A stretch of DNA of 64,000 nucleotides, from NCBI RefSeq assembly GCF_003569765.1, contig NZ_QXMG01000001.1:265084-329083 (forward strand), read 5' to 3'. Of the stretch, positions 39,042 to 47,007 are shown one piece after another (the first letter of the stretch is position 1; every line of letters starts with the position of its first letter). A program made the position numbers and the translations under genes. The stretch is from Caldimonas tepidiphila (GTDB lineage Bacteria > Pseudomonadota > Gammaproteobacteria > Burkholderiales > Burkholderiaceae_C). The notes under the pieces were generated by a model, which saw only the letters and a list, made by a program, of their open reading frames with translations, was not told the DNA's origin and made no database searches.

Positions 39042-39728
39042 TCAGATTTTTAGTAACTTTTGTAGCGAACGGATTCTCGCACAGACATAGGCCGGTTTTC
39101 GGCGCAAGTGAACGCCAACCTCGGGATCCGTGCGACAAGCACGGAGATAGCGTTGCATCCACACGGTGCGCATGCCGACGCGGCGCGCCGCCTTCTGGTG
39201 CTCGAGCGTGTCCTCGACCAGCACGCAGCGCGAGGCCGGCACCTTCAGCCGCGCCGCGACGAAGCGCAGCATGCGGGCGTCGGGCTTGGGTCGCCACTGG
39301 CCGAACATGCGCATCCTCTCGATGCTGAGGATGCCCTCGAAGTGCTCGGCGAGCCCGAGCGCGGTGAGCACGCGGCGCGCATAGCCCGCCGGCGCGTTGG
39401 TCAGCACGAAGCGCCGCCCCGGCAGGCGGGCGAGCACCGCGCGGTCGTGCGCATGGCTGCTCAAACCCGGCTCGATGCCGGGCAGGCGGTGCGTGTCCTC
39501 GAGGAAATGCGCGGCGCGGATGCCGTGGTGGCGCGCGAGGCCGAGCAGCGTCGCGCCGTAGCGCTGCCAGTAGTGCTGGCGCAGCCGCTGCGCCTCGGCC
39601 TCGTCGACGCTGAGCTCGCGCACGATGAACGCGGTCATCGCCGCGTTGATCGCCGGGAAGCAGGCGCGCGAGGCGTCGTGCAGCGTGTTGTCGAGGTCGA
39701 ACAGCCACACGGTGCGCGGCTGCGCCAT
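39042..39728 (-). CDS. HAD-family pyrimidine 5'-nucleotidase-like phosphatase
   Basis: This haloacid dehalogenase-fold phosphatase has 228 residues. Motif I is WLFDLDNTLHD (DxDxT), motif II FVLTNAPAGYARRVL, motif III the KPDARML lysine and motif IV VLVEDTLEHQKAARRVG. The short helical cap resembles the SDT1/pyrimidine 5'-nucleotidase group. The start is uncertain: ATG 39728 begins directly before MAQPRTVWLFDLDN; a TTG at 39767 overlaps the argB stop and would add 13 residues. Sits between argB and slmA, a conserved order in betaproteobacteria. Confidence 0.85.
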   Translation of the reverse strand: MAQPRTVWLFDLDNTLHDASRACFPAINAAMTAFIVRELSVDEAEAQRLRQHYWQRYGATLLGLARHHGIRAAHFLEDTHRLPGIEPGLSSHAHDRAVLARLPGRRFVLTNAPAGYARRVLTALGLAEHFEGILSIERMRMFGQWRPKPDARMLRFVAARLKVPASRCVLVEDTLEHQKAARRVGMRTVWMQRYLRACRTDPEVGVHLRRKPAYVCARIRSLQKLLKI

Positions 39729-39763
39729 GCGGCCGCGTCCGCCCCCCGCGGTCGGCCTGCCGC

Positions 39764-40678
39764 TCAATGCGAGCGGATCATCGTGCCGTAGGCCTGCTCG
39801 GTCAGGATCTCGAGCAGCATCGCGTGCGGCACGCGGCCGTCGATGATGTGCACCGCGTTGACGCCGCTCCTGGCCGCATCGAGCGCCGAGGCGATCTTGG
39901 GCAGCATGCCGCCGGAGATCGTGCCGTCGGCGAACAGCGCGTCGATCTCGCGCGCCGAGAGATCGGTCAGCAACTGGCCGCTCTTGTCGAGCACGCCCGG
40001 CGTGTTGGTCAGCAGCATCAGCTTCTCGGCCTTGAGCACCTCGGCGAGCTTGCCGGCGACGACGTCGGCATTGATGTTGTAGCTCTCGTTGCTCTCGCCG
40101 AAGCCGATCGGCGAGATCACCGGGATGAACTGGTCATCCTGCAGCGCCTTCACGACGCTCGGGTCGATCGCGACGATCTCGCCGACCTGGCCGACGTCGT
40201 GCTCCTTGCTCGGGTCGTCGCGGTCCTTGAGCTTGAGCTTGGTCGCCCGGATCATGCCGCCGTCGCGGCCGGTCAGGCCCACCGCCTTGCCACCCACCGC
40301 GTTGATCAGGCCGACGATGTCCTGCTGCACCTCGCCGGCGAGCACCCACTCGACGACTTCCATCGTCTCCTCGTCGGTGACGCGCATGCCCTGCACGAAG
40401 GTGCCCTTCTTGCCGACCTTCGCGAGCGCCTCGTCGATCTGCGGGCCGCCGCCATGCACGACGACCGGGTTCATGCCGACGAGCTTGAGCAGCACGATGT
40501 CCTCGGCGAAATCCTGCTGCAGCGCCGGGTCGGTCATGGCGTTGCCGCCGTACTTGATCACCATGGTCTTGCCATGGAACTTGCGGATGTAGGGCAGCGC
40601 CTGGGCCAGGATCTCGGCCTTGTCGCGCGGGTTGATGTGCGAAATGTCGGCGGGTGCGCCGGTGGCCTGGGCGTTCAT
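39764..40678 (-). CDS. argB: ArgB, acetylglutamate kinase
   Basis: This kinase of 304 residues phosphorylates N-acetylglutamate in arginine synthesis. Motifs seen are [58 protein letters not shown] and the C-terminal [19 protein letters not shown]. The start ATG 40678 gives [20 protein letters not shown], typical of Burkholderiales. It heads argB-HAD-slmA and is divergent from the copper cassette. Confidence 0.97.
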   Translation of the reverse strand: MNAQATGAPADISHINPRDKAEILAQALPYIRKFHGKTMVIKYGGNAMTDPALQQDFAEDIVLLKLVGMNPVVVHGGGPQIDEALAKVGKKGTFVQGMRVTDEETMEVVEWVLAGEVQQDIVGLINAVGGKAVGLTGRDGGMIRATKLKLKDRDDPSKEHDVGQVGEIVAIDPSVVKALQDDQFIPVISPIGFGESNESYNINADVVAGKLAEVLKAEKLMLLTNTPGVLDKSGQLLTDLSAREIDALFADGTISGGMLPKIASALDAARSGVNAVHIIDGRVPHAMLLEILTEQAYGTMIRSH

Positions 40679-40843
40679 GCGCGGCAACTCCGGAAAAACA
40701 CGGGTGGAAAAGATCGCAGGATTGTAGGTGCCGGCCGCCCCGCCGAGTCGCCCGCGAGGGAACCGGGCGCCCGCAGGACGGTGAAGAATGCCCGCTCACC
40801 CGGCGACGGGCCCGCCCTTGCAGGCTTGCCTATACTTGCGCCC

Positions 40844-41242
40844 ATGCCCTGGCGCCTCGTCCTGTTGTGGTTGTGCATCGCCCTGCTGCCCCTGCGCGGC
40901 TGGGCGGGCGTCGCCATGCCGGCGCCCGCGGCGGCCGCGCCTGCCGCGGCGGTCCAGGAGGCGGCAGCCCGGCCTTGCCACGGCGCGGCCGCGGTCGAGA
41001 ACCTGCAGGAAGAATTCCACGAACATCGCCACGGCGCGACGGCGCACGCCGACGCTGCCGCCTCGATGCAGCCGGGCGCGGGCACCTGCGCGCTGTGCGA
41101 CATCTGCCATGGCGCGGTCGCGCCGCCGGTGCTGGCCTTCGAGGGCTTCGCGCCGATGAATCCGGGCGCGCCACCCGCCTGGGAGCCGCGGTCGCCCGGC
41201 CGGCTGGCCACGCACGAGTTGTTCCGACCTCCCCGCGCCTGA
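40844..41242 (+). CDS. Small exported Cys/His protein (DUF2946-like), first gene of copper cassette
   Basis: This product of 132 residues has a signal peptide (MPWRLVLLWLCIALLPLRGW). The mature part contains HRHG and HADA, and CALCDICHGAVAPP, resembling the Cys/His cluster of DUF2946-type proteins that often accompany copper genes. Metal binding is inferred from these residues. TATACT (40831-40836) lies only 7 nt before the ATG and no ribosome site is seen, so a leaderless transcript is possible. It is followed by a gap of 135 bp to the next cassette gene. Confidence 0.6.
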   Translation: MPWRLVLLWLCIALLPLRGWAGVAMPAPAAAAPAAAVQEAAARPCHGAAAVENLQEEFHEHRHGATAHADAAASMQPGAGTCALCDICHGAVAPPVLAFEGFAPMNPGAPPAWEPRSPGRLATHELFRPPRA

Positions 41243-41377
41243 TCGCCGAGACGCGTCGCGCGCCCCGTGCCGCGACGCCCGACGCCGGCCTGCCGCTTTT
41301 TCCGGCCTGGCCGTCCCGTGCCGCCCCGCCTGTCGCCCCGACACGCGGTGCGCACGCTGTCCCGGAGCGATCCGTCG

Positions 41378-41839
41378 ATGAATCCCATTCCTTTGCGGCC
41401 GGCCCTCGCGCTGGCATTCGCGGCCCTGGCCCTCGCGCTGCCGGTCCGCGCCGAAATCCCCTACCGCTCGGCCTTCGAGGCGGTGCGTCCCCACACCGAT
41501 CCGCAGGCCCTCGGCTGGCGCGCCGCCAACGAGCAGGTGGCGGCGCTCGGCGGCCACGCGGGTCACCTGCGGGCCGCGGCCGCACCCGCGGCGCCCGCCA
41601 CGCAGCCGCAAGACAGCCCTCCGGCCGGCACGCCGGCACCCGCAACGCAGCAGCCGGTACACGGCGCTCACGGCGCCTCGGGCGAGCGCACCGCCGCAGG
41701 CGAAGGCGGCATGCCGGCTTGCCCGATGCACGCGCAGATGCCTGCCCAAATTCACGGGCAGATGCACGGACAGATGCACGGCAAGACGCAGGGCATGCGC
41801 TGCCATGGCGGCGCGCCGCAAGCCGGAGGCGTGCGATGA
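41378..41839 (+). CDS. Met/His-rich periplasmic protein of copper cassette
   Basis: This product of 153 residues has a signal peptide (ALAFAALALALPVRAEI). It then has SAFEAVRPHTDPQALGWRAA and ANEQVAALGGHAGHLR, a block seen in proteins encoded just before copper-linked TolC genes. The linker is Pro/Ala/Gln-rich. The C-terminal third is rich in Met and His (CPMHAQMPAQIHGQMHGQMH), suggesting low-affinity copper binding. Its stop overlaps the start of the TolC-family gene (ATGA). The function as a copper sponge is inference. Confidence 0.7.
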   Translation: MNPIPLRPALALAFAALALALPVRAEIPYRSAFEAVRPHTDPQALGWRAANEQVAALGGHAGHLRAAAAPAAPATQPQDSPPAGTPAPATQQPVHGAHGASGERTAAGEGGMPACPMHAQMPAQIHGQMHGQMHGKTQGMRCHGGAPQAGGVR

Positions 41840-43242
41840 GGAGAGGACCCGCCTTCAGGCTCGCCGTGCCGGTGCTGGCCGCGCTGCTGGCCGGCTGCGC
41901 CTCGCTCGACCCCGGGCAGGCCACCGGCGAGGCCTCGCGCCGCATCGAGCCGCTCGCCGGCGAGGGCGTGGCCCTGTCGCGCGACGCCGCGGACCGCGCC
42001 GCGCGCGAGGCTCGCGTCGCGCAATGGCTGGCCGCGCCGCTCGCCCAGGACGACGCGGTGCGGCTCGCGCTCGTCAACAGCCCGGCGCTGCAGTCGATGC
42101 TGGCCGCGAGCTGGGCCGCGCAGGCTGAGGCGCGCCAGGGCGGGCGGCTGCCCAACCCGCGGCTCGCGCTCGAGCGCCTGGTGCAAGGGCACGACGTCGA
42201 GATCGGCCGCGCGCTGAGCTTCGGCCTGCTCGACCTGCTGACGCTGCCGCTGCGCCAGCGCGCCGCGACGCAGGCGATCGAGGCCGAGCGCCTGCGCCTG
42301 GCGCAGGAGGTGCTCGCGCTCGGCCTGCAGGTGCGCCAGCAGTGGGTGCGCGCGGTCGCGGCGCAGCAGCTGCAGCACTACCACGCCGAGGTGCAGGAGG
42401 CGGCCGAGGCCGCCGCCGAGCTCGCGCGCCGCATGCAGGCGGTCGGCAACTGGAGCCGGCTGCAGCGCGCGCGCGAGCAGGCCTTCCACTCCGAGGCCAG
42501 CGCGGGTCTGGCGCGCGCGCGCCAGGCCGCGCTCGCCGAGCGCGAGGCGCTGGTGCGCCTGCTCGGGCTCGACGCGGCGCAGGCGCAGTCGCTGCGGCTG
42601 CCCGAGCGCCTCGCGGAGCTGCCGAAGCAGCCGATCTCCGCCGAGGCGGTGCTCGCGTCGGCCAAGGAGGACCGGCTCGACCTGCGGCTCGCGCGCCAGC
42701 GCCTCGCCGCCGCGCAGCGCGCCGAGGGCAGCACGCGCTGGAGCAGCGTCGGCGACCTGGAGCTCGCCTACATCCGCAACAGCGAGACGCACGAACCGGT
42801 GCAGCGCGGCTGGGAGCTCGAGATCGCGCTGCCGCTGTTCGACCTCGGCGACGCGCGCCGCGCCGGCGCGTCCGCGCAGACGCTCGCCGCGCTCGCGCAG
42901 CTGCGGCAGGTGCAGCTCGAGACCGCCTCGCAACTGCGCGAGCGCTACCACGCCTGGCGCAGCGCGCACGACATCGCGCGCCACTACCGCGACGAGCTGG
43001 TGCCGCTGCGCAAGACCATCGCCGAGGAGATGCTGCTGCGCTACAACGGCATGCTCGTCGGCGTGTTCGAGCTGCTGGCCGACGCACGCGAGCAGCGCGC
43101 CAGCGTGATCGCCGCGATCGAGGCGCAGCGCGACTTCTGGCTCGCCGACGCGGCGCTCGAGGCCGCGCGGCTCGGCGCGCCGCTCGCGCCCGCCCCCCTC
43201 TCCGCGCCAGGTGCCGCGGCGACCGCCCCCCAAGGACACTGA
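41836..43242 (+). CDS. TolC-family outer-membrane efflux lipoprotein
   Basis: This product of 468 residues belongs to the outer-membrane factor family. A lipoprotein signal ends LAALLAGCASLD. Two OEP-type repeats follow, with long Ala/Arg/Leu/Gln-rich coiled coils (AEAAAELARRMQAVGNWSRL, REALVRLLGLDAAQAQ) and the strand region STRWSSVGDLELAYIRNSET. Such proteins form the exit duct of tripartite pumps. No RND or ABC pump or membrane-fusion protein is encoded in the cassette, so its partner must be elsewhere or it works differently. The start overlaps the preceding stop by four bases. Confidence 0.88.
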   Translation: MRRGPAFRLAVPVLAALLAGCASLDPGQATGEASRRIEPLAGEGVALSRDAADRAAREARVAQWLAAPLAQDDAVRLALVNSPALQSMLAASWAAQAEARQGGRLPNPRLALERLVQGHDVEIGRALSFGLLDLLTLPLRQRAATQAIEAERLRLAQEVLALGLQVRQQWVRAVAAQQLQHYHAEVQEAAEAAAELARRMQAVGNWSRLQRAREQAFHSEASAGLARARQAALAEREALVRLLGLDAAQAQSLRLPERLAELPKQPISAEAVLASAKEDRLDLRLARQRLAAAQRAEGSTRWSSVGDLELAYIRNSETHEPVQRGWELEIALPLFDLGDARRAGASAQTLAALAQLRQVQLETASQLRERYHAWRSAHDIARHYRDELVPLRKTIAEEMLLRYNGMLVGVFELLADAREQRASVIAAIEAQRDFWLADAALEAARLGAPLAPAPLSAPGAAATAPQGH

Positions 43243-43243
43243 G

Positions 43244-44629
43244 ATGACGACGAGACGACTCTTCCTCGGCGGCGCGGCGCTCGCCGCCGCCGCCGTCGGC
43301 CGCGCGGCGATGGCCGCGCTGCCCGAGCCGGTGCTGCGCACCGACACCGCTTCCGCGCCTCCGCTCGAGCCCTCGGCCGGGCGGCCCTACCGGCCGGTCG
43401 TGACGCTCAACGGCTGGAGCCTGCCCTTCCGCATGAACCAGGGCGTGAAGGAGTTCCACCTGGTGGCCGAGCCCGTGATCCGCGAGTTCGCGCCGGGCAT
43501 GAAGGCGCAGCTGTGGGGCTACAACGGCTCCTCGCCCGGCCCGACCATCGAGGTGGTCGAGGGCGACCGCGTGCGCATCTTCGTCACCAACCGCCTGCCC
43601 GAGCACCACGCGGTGCACTGGCACGGCCAGCGCCTGCCCAACGGCATGGACGGCGTCGGCGGCCTCACGCAGCCGCACATCCCGCCCGGCAAGACCTTCG
43701 TCTACGAGTTCGAGGCGCGGCGCCCCGGCACCTTCATGTACCACCCGCATGCCGACGAGATGACGCAGATGGCGATGGGCATGATGGGCTTCTGGATCAC
43801 GCACCCGAAGGACCCGAAGCGCACGCCCGGCTACGCCGACTGCGACCGCGACTTCGTGTTCCTTCTCAACGCCTTCGACATCGAGCCCGGCAGCGCGACG
43901 CCGAAGGTCAACACGATGCTCGACTTCAACCTCTGGTGCTTCAACAGCCGCGTCTTCCCGGCCATCGACCCGATGGTGTGCCGGCTCGGCGACCGCGTGC
44001 GCATCCGCGTCGGCAACCTGACGATGACCAACCACCCGATGCACCTGCACGGGCACGAGTTCGTCGTCGCCGGCACCGACGGCGGCTGGACGCCGCCCGG
44101 GTCGCGCTGGCCCGAGATCACCGCCGACATCGCGGTCGGGCAGATGCGCGCGCTGGAGTTCATCGCCGACGAGCCCGGCGACTGGGCCTTCCACTGCCAC
44201 AAGAGCCACCACACGATGAACGCGATGGGCCACGACGTGCCGACGATGATCGGCGTCGACCACCGCGAGGTGGTGCAGAAGATCCAGAAGCTGATCCCCG
44301 ACTACATGGTGATGGGCGAGCGCGGCATGGCCGACATGGGCGAGATGGAGATGCCGCTGCCCGACAACACGCTGCCGATGATGACCGGCACCGGCCCCTT
44401 CGGCGCGCTCGAGATGGGCGGCATGTTCACCACCGTCAAGGTGCGCGAGGGCCTCGCGCGCAACGACTGGCGCGACCCCGGCCACTACCGGCACCCGGCC
44501 GGCACCGTGGCCTACGAATGGAGCGGCGCCACGCCGGCGCCGGCGCGTGCCGCCGCGCCGGCCTCCGCCTCTGACAACCCGCCGCTGCGCGCACGCAAGC
44601 CGCGCGAAGGAGAACCCCATGCGCATTGA
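43244..44629 (+). CDS. Tat-exported multicopper oxidase
   Basis: This periplasmic oxidase of 461 residues probably oxidises Cu(I) to the less toxic Cu(II). The Tat signal is TTRRLFLGGAA. Copper ligands are complete: HWHG and HPHADE in domain 1, HPMHLHGHEF and the HCHKSHHTMNAM segment at the C-terminal domain (type 1 His, Cys, His, Met). Two Met-rich stretches (DEMTQMAMGMMGFW; MADMGEMEMPLP) resemble those of CueO and CopA-type copper oxidases. It starts one base after the TolC-family stop and overlaps the cupredoxin start by 11 nt, so all three are cotranscribed. Confidence 0.92.
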   Translation: MTTRRLFLGGAALAAAAVGRAAMAALPEPVLRTDTASAPPLEPSAGRPYRPVVTLNGWSLPFRMNQGVKEFHLVAEPVIREFAPGMKAQLWGYNGSSPGPTIEVVEGDRVRIFVTNRLPEHHAVHWHGQRLPNGMDGVGGLTQPHIPPGKTFVYEFEARRPGTFMYHPHADEMTQMAMGMMGFWITHPKDPKRTPGYADCDRDFVFLLNAFDIEPGSATPKVNTMLDFNLWCFNSRVFPAIDPMVCRLGDRVRIRVGNLTMTNHPMHLHGHEFVVAGTDGGWTPPGSRWPEITADIAVGQMRALEFIADEPGDWAFHCHKSHHTMNAMGHDVPTMIGVDHREVVQKIQKLIPDYMVMGERGMADMGEMEMPLPDNTLPMMTGTGPFGALEMGGMFTTVKVREGLARNDWRDPGHYRHPAGTVAYEWSGATPAPARAAAPASASDNPPLRARKPREGEPHAH

Positions 44630-45137
44630 TCTTTCCCTGCTGCGTCCGGCGCTCGCCGCCGGCCTGTGCACCGCACTGCTCGCGGCGCTGCCCGCCGCCG
44701 CGCTCGCGCACGGCGCCGCCGGCCATGCGCCGAAGGCGGCAACGGCTGCTCCGTCGACCGAGTCCTACCCCTGGGGCCGCGAGGGCCGCGCCGCCGACGT
44801 GACGCGCACCATCGAGGTCGACATGAAGGACGCGCTGCGCTTCGTGCCGGGCGAGCTGCGCTTCAGGCGCGGCGAGACGGTGCGCCTGGTGGTGCACAAC
44901 AGCGGTCGGGTGATGCACGAGCTGGTGCTGGGCACCGAGGCCGAGCTCAAGCGCCATGCCGAGCTGATGAAGCAGCACCCCGGCATGGAGCACGACGAGC
45001 CCTACATGGCGCACGTCGCGCCGGGCGAGCGCGCCGAGATCGTCTGGACCTTCGACAAGCCCGGCCGCTTCATGTACGGCTGCCTGCTGCCCGGGCACTT
45101 CGAGGGCGGCATGGTCGGCCGCATCGTCGTGCGATGA
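44619..45137 (+). CDS. Periplasmic type 1 cupredoxin
   Basis: This blue copper protein of 172 residues has a signal peptide ending LPAAALAHG and a His-containing N-terminal linker. Type 1 ligands are apparent: His in VMHELVLG, Cys in MYGCLLPGH, the His of PGH and Met in FEGGMVG. A Met/His-rich insert (HAELMKQHPGMEHDEPYM) is unusual. It resembles cupredoxins such as CopI that protect against copper in Rubrivivax; that identity is a suggestion. It overlaps the multicopper oxidase gene by 11 nt. Confidence 0.87.
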   Translation: MRIDLSLLRPALAAGLCTALLAALPAAALAHGAAGHAPKAATAAPSTESYPWGREGRAADVTRTIEVDMKDALRFVPGELRFRRGETVRLVVHNSGRVMHELVLGTEAELKRHAELMKQHPGMEHDEPYMAHVAPGERAEIVWTFDKPGRFMYGCLLPGHFEGGMVGRIVVR

Positions 45138-45272
45138 ACCTGCCGCCGATGCGCAGGCGCCGCGATCCGTGAGCGTTTGCGCACTGTTTCGTGCACTGAT
45201 TGAACCCTCGGCACGCGCACCGGCTCCAATGCCGGAGCGGCCCGCGTGCCGACATCCCCCGAGGAGTTCCCG

Positions 45273-45743
45273 ATGAATTCACGCCGCCAGTTCCTTCTCG
45301 GCGCCACGGCCGCCGCGACCGCGCTCGCGCTCGGCCCGGCGCTCGCCGCGCCGGCGAAGCCGCAGATCGAGGTCTGGAAGTCGCCCAGCTGCGGCTGCTG
45401 CCAAGGCTGGGTCGAGCACCTGGAGAAGAACGGCTTCGAGGTCAAGGTCAACGACGTGCCGGGCCCGGCCGACTATCGCGAGAAGTTCGGCCTCGCCGCG
45501 CAGTACGGCTCCTGCCACACCGCCAAGGTCGGCGGCTACGTGCTCGAGGGCCATGTGCCGGCGCGCGAGATCCACCGGCTGCTGAAGGAGAAGCCGCAGG
45601 CGCTCGGCCTCGCGGTGCCCGGCATGCCGGTCGGCTCGCCCGGCATGGAGGTCGAGAGCGGCCGCGTCGACGCCTACGAGGTGCTGCTCGTCACGAAGGA
45701 CAACCGCGCCAGCGTCTACCAGCGCTACGCCGCCAAGGCTTGA
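45273..45743 (+). CDS. DUF411 family exported metal-binding protein
   Basis: This product of 156 residues has a Tat-type leader (SRRQFLLGATAAATALALG). The mature DUF411 domain shows VWKSPSCGCCQGWVEHLEKN, GSCHTAKVGGYVLEGHVPA and GLAVPGMPVGSPGME, the diagnostic blocks. The thioredoxin-like CGCC and the CH pair suggest copper binding. DUF411 genes are regularly found in copper-resistance clusters; the molecular role is not settled. RBS GAGGAG precedes the ATG. It is 135 bp after the cupredoxin gene and may have its own promoter. Confidence 0.87.
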   Translation: MNSRRQFLLGATAAATALALGPALAAPAKPQIEVWKSPSCGCCQGWVEHLEKNGFEVKVNDVPGPADYREKFGLAAQYGSCHTAKVGGYVLEGHVPAREIHRLLKEKPQALGLAVPGMPVGSPGMEVESGRVDAYEVLLVTKDNRASVYQRYAAKA

Positions 45744-45816
45744 GCCGCGGCGAGGCGCCCCCAACTACCGATGAGGCGCGCGGCCGCGCCGCGCCCGAGA
45801 ACCCTGGAATCCCGAG

Positions 45817-46101
45817 ATGAAGAAGCTGATTTCCCTGATGATCGCCCTGCTCGGCGCCACCGGCGCCTTCGCGCAGTCCCCGCTCTCCGAGGGCGAGGTG
45901 CGCAAGATCGACAAGGAGCAGGGCAAGGTCACGATCAAGCACGGCGAGATCAAGAACCTCGACATGCCGCCGATGACGATGGTCTTCCGCGCCCAGCCGC
46001 CTGCGCTGGTGGACAAGGTGCAGGTCGGCGACAAGGTGCGCTTCCAGGCCGAGAAGGTCAACGGCACCTACACCGTCACCGCGCTCGAGCGCGCGCAGTA
46101 A
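45817..46101 (+). CDS. cusF: CusF-like periplasmic copper chaperone
   Basis: This product of 94 residues has a signal peptide (MKKLISLMIALLGATGAFAQ). The CusF barrel shows GKVTIKHGEIKNLDMPPMTM, with the copper ligands His and two Met of the MTM pattern. In E. coli CusF a tryptophan caps the copper; the aligned position here is Met (DMPPMTM), so a Met replaces the cation-pi contact. CusF normally passes Cu(I) to the CusCBA pump, which is absent in this window. It is the last gene of the cassette and converges with ptsH across about 110 bp. Confidence 0.87.
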   Translation: MKKLISLMIALLGATGAFAQSPLSEGEVRKIDKEQGKVTIKHGEIKNLDMPPMTMVFRAQPPALVDKVQVGDKVRFQAEKVNGTYTVTALERAQ

Positions 46102-46210
46102 GAAGCGCGACATCCTCCGGCGGGGCCGCCGCGTCGTCCCGCCCGCCGCGCAGGGGCCCGCAGCTCCTGCCTGTGCGCCGCCGAACCTGCGTGGCGCGCC
46201 TCTTCCCCGC

Positions 46211-46480
46211 CTATTCGCCCTCGCCGAACTTGTCGTCGATCAGCGCGACGAGCGCGTCCATCGCGGGCTGCTCGTCCGGGCCGCTGACCTCGATCTCGAC
46301 CTCGGTGCCGAGGCCGGCGGCCAGCATCATCACCCCCATGATGCTCTTGGCGTTGACGCGCCGCCCGTTGCGGCTCATGAAGACATCGCTCTTGAAGGAG
46401 CCGGCGAGCTTGGTGAGCTTGGCCGAGGCCCGCGCGTGCAGGCCGAGCTTATTGCTGATCTTGATGGTGCGCTGGATCAT
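46211..46480 (-). CDS. ptsH: HPr phosphocarrier of the PTS
   Basis: This phosphocarrier has 89 residues. The active histidine is His15 in KLGLHARASAKL. Ser46 in NAKSIMGVMML is the site used by HPr kinase in bacteria that have it. The family length matches. The coding region overlaps the end of manX by 32 nt. ptsI, which usually follows in Burkholderiales, is not downstream; the copper cassette is. The pair with mannose-type EIIA suggests a regulatory rather than sugar-transport PTS. Confidence 0.96.
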   Translation of the reverse strand: MIQRTIKISNKLGLHARASAKLTKLAGSFKSDVFMSRNGRRVNAKSIMGVMMLAAGLGTEVEIEVSGPDEQPAMDALVALIDDKFGEGE

Positions 46481-46895
46481 GTCCCGGTTTCTGGGCTTGG
46501 TTCTGGGGCCGGGCCGTCGCGACCTGCATCACGCCCTGCGTGGCACCGGCCAGTGCGCGCGTGAGGACCATGTCCAGCGACTCGTGCTGGTAGCACAGCG
46601 TGCGCCAGAGCATCGGCACGTTGACGCCCGAGACCACCTTGACCTGCACGCCGTCGGCGAGCCGCTGCGCGACGTTGCAGGGCGTCGCGCCGAACACGTC
46701 GGTGAGGATCAGGGCCTCGGGCTGGAGCACCCGCTCGAGCAGCGCGCGCGCCTGCGTCTCGGTCTCCTCCGGAGACGCGTCGGGCTGCACGTCCAGCGTC
46801 TCGAGCGTGGCCGCGCACTCCGGGAAGGTGTGGTGCGCGCAGGCCTTCAGGGCGCTGGCCAGCGGGGCATGGGCGATGATGAGGATGCCGGTCAT
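46449..46895 (-). CDS. manX: PTS mannose-type EIIA domain protein
   Basis: This 148-residue protein is a mannose/sorbose-family EIIA, with the phosphorylated histidine His9 in GILIIAHAPLASAL. The blocks EALILTDVFGATPCNVAQRL and VVSGVNVPMLWRTL are typical. No EIIB, EIIC or EIID is present, as in the stand-alone regulatory EIIA of betaproteobacteria. Its last dozen residues (PGHDPAHHQDQQ) are read from DNA that also encodes the HPr start; the overlap of 32 nt is long. The gene upstream, on the same strand, is a lipoprotein gene 112 bp away. Confidence 0.92.
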   Translation of the reverse strand: MTGILIIAHAPLASALKACAHHTFPECAATLETLDVQPDASPEETETQARALLERVLQPEALILTDVFGATPCNVAQRLADGVQVKVVSGVNVPMLWRTLCYQHESLDMVLTRALAGATQGVMQVATARPQNQAQKPGHDPAHHQDQQ

Positions 46896-47007
46896 GGTGG
46901 GGTCAAGCTGGGGGATTATGGGCCGATGCGTGCGCCGGGGACGCCTTTGCGCCCCGCGCCGATGCGCAAGGGTCGCGCAAATGCGACAGCCGCGCCGCCG
47001 CGCGGGC

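Noticed and set aside
38296..39708. A 470-codon minus-strand frame over slmA and the HAD gene
   Set aside because: It is a shifted frame of two well-supported genes.
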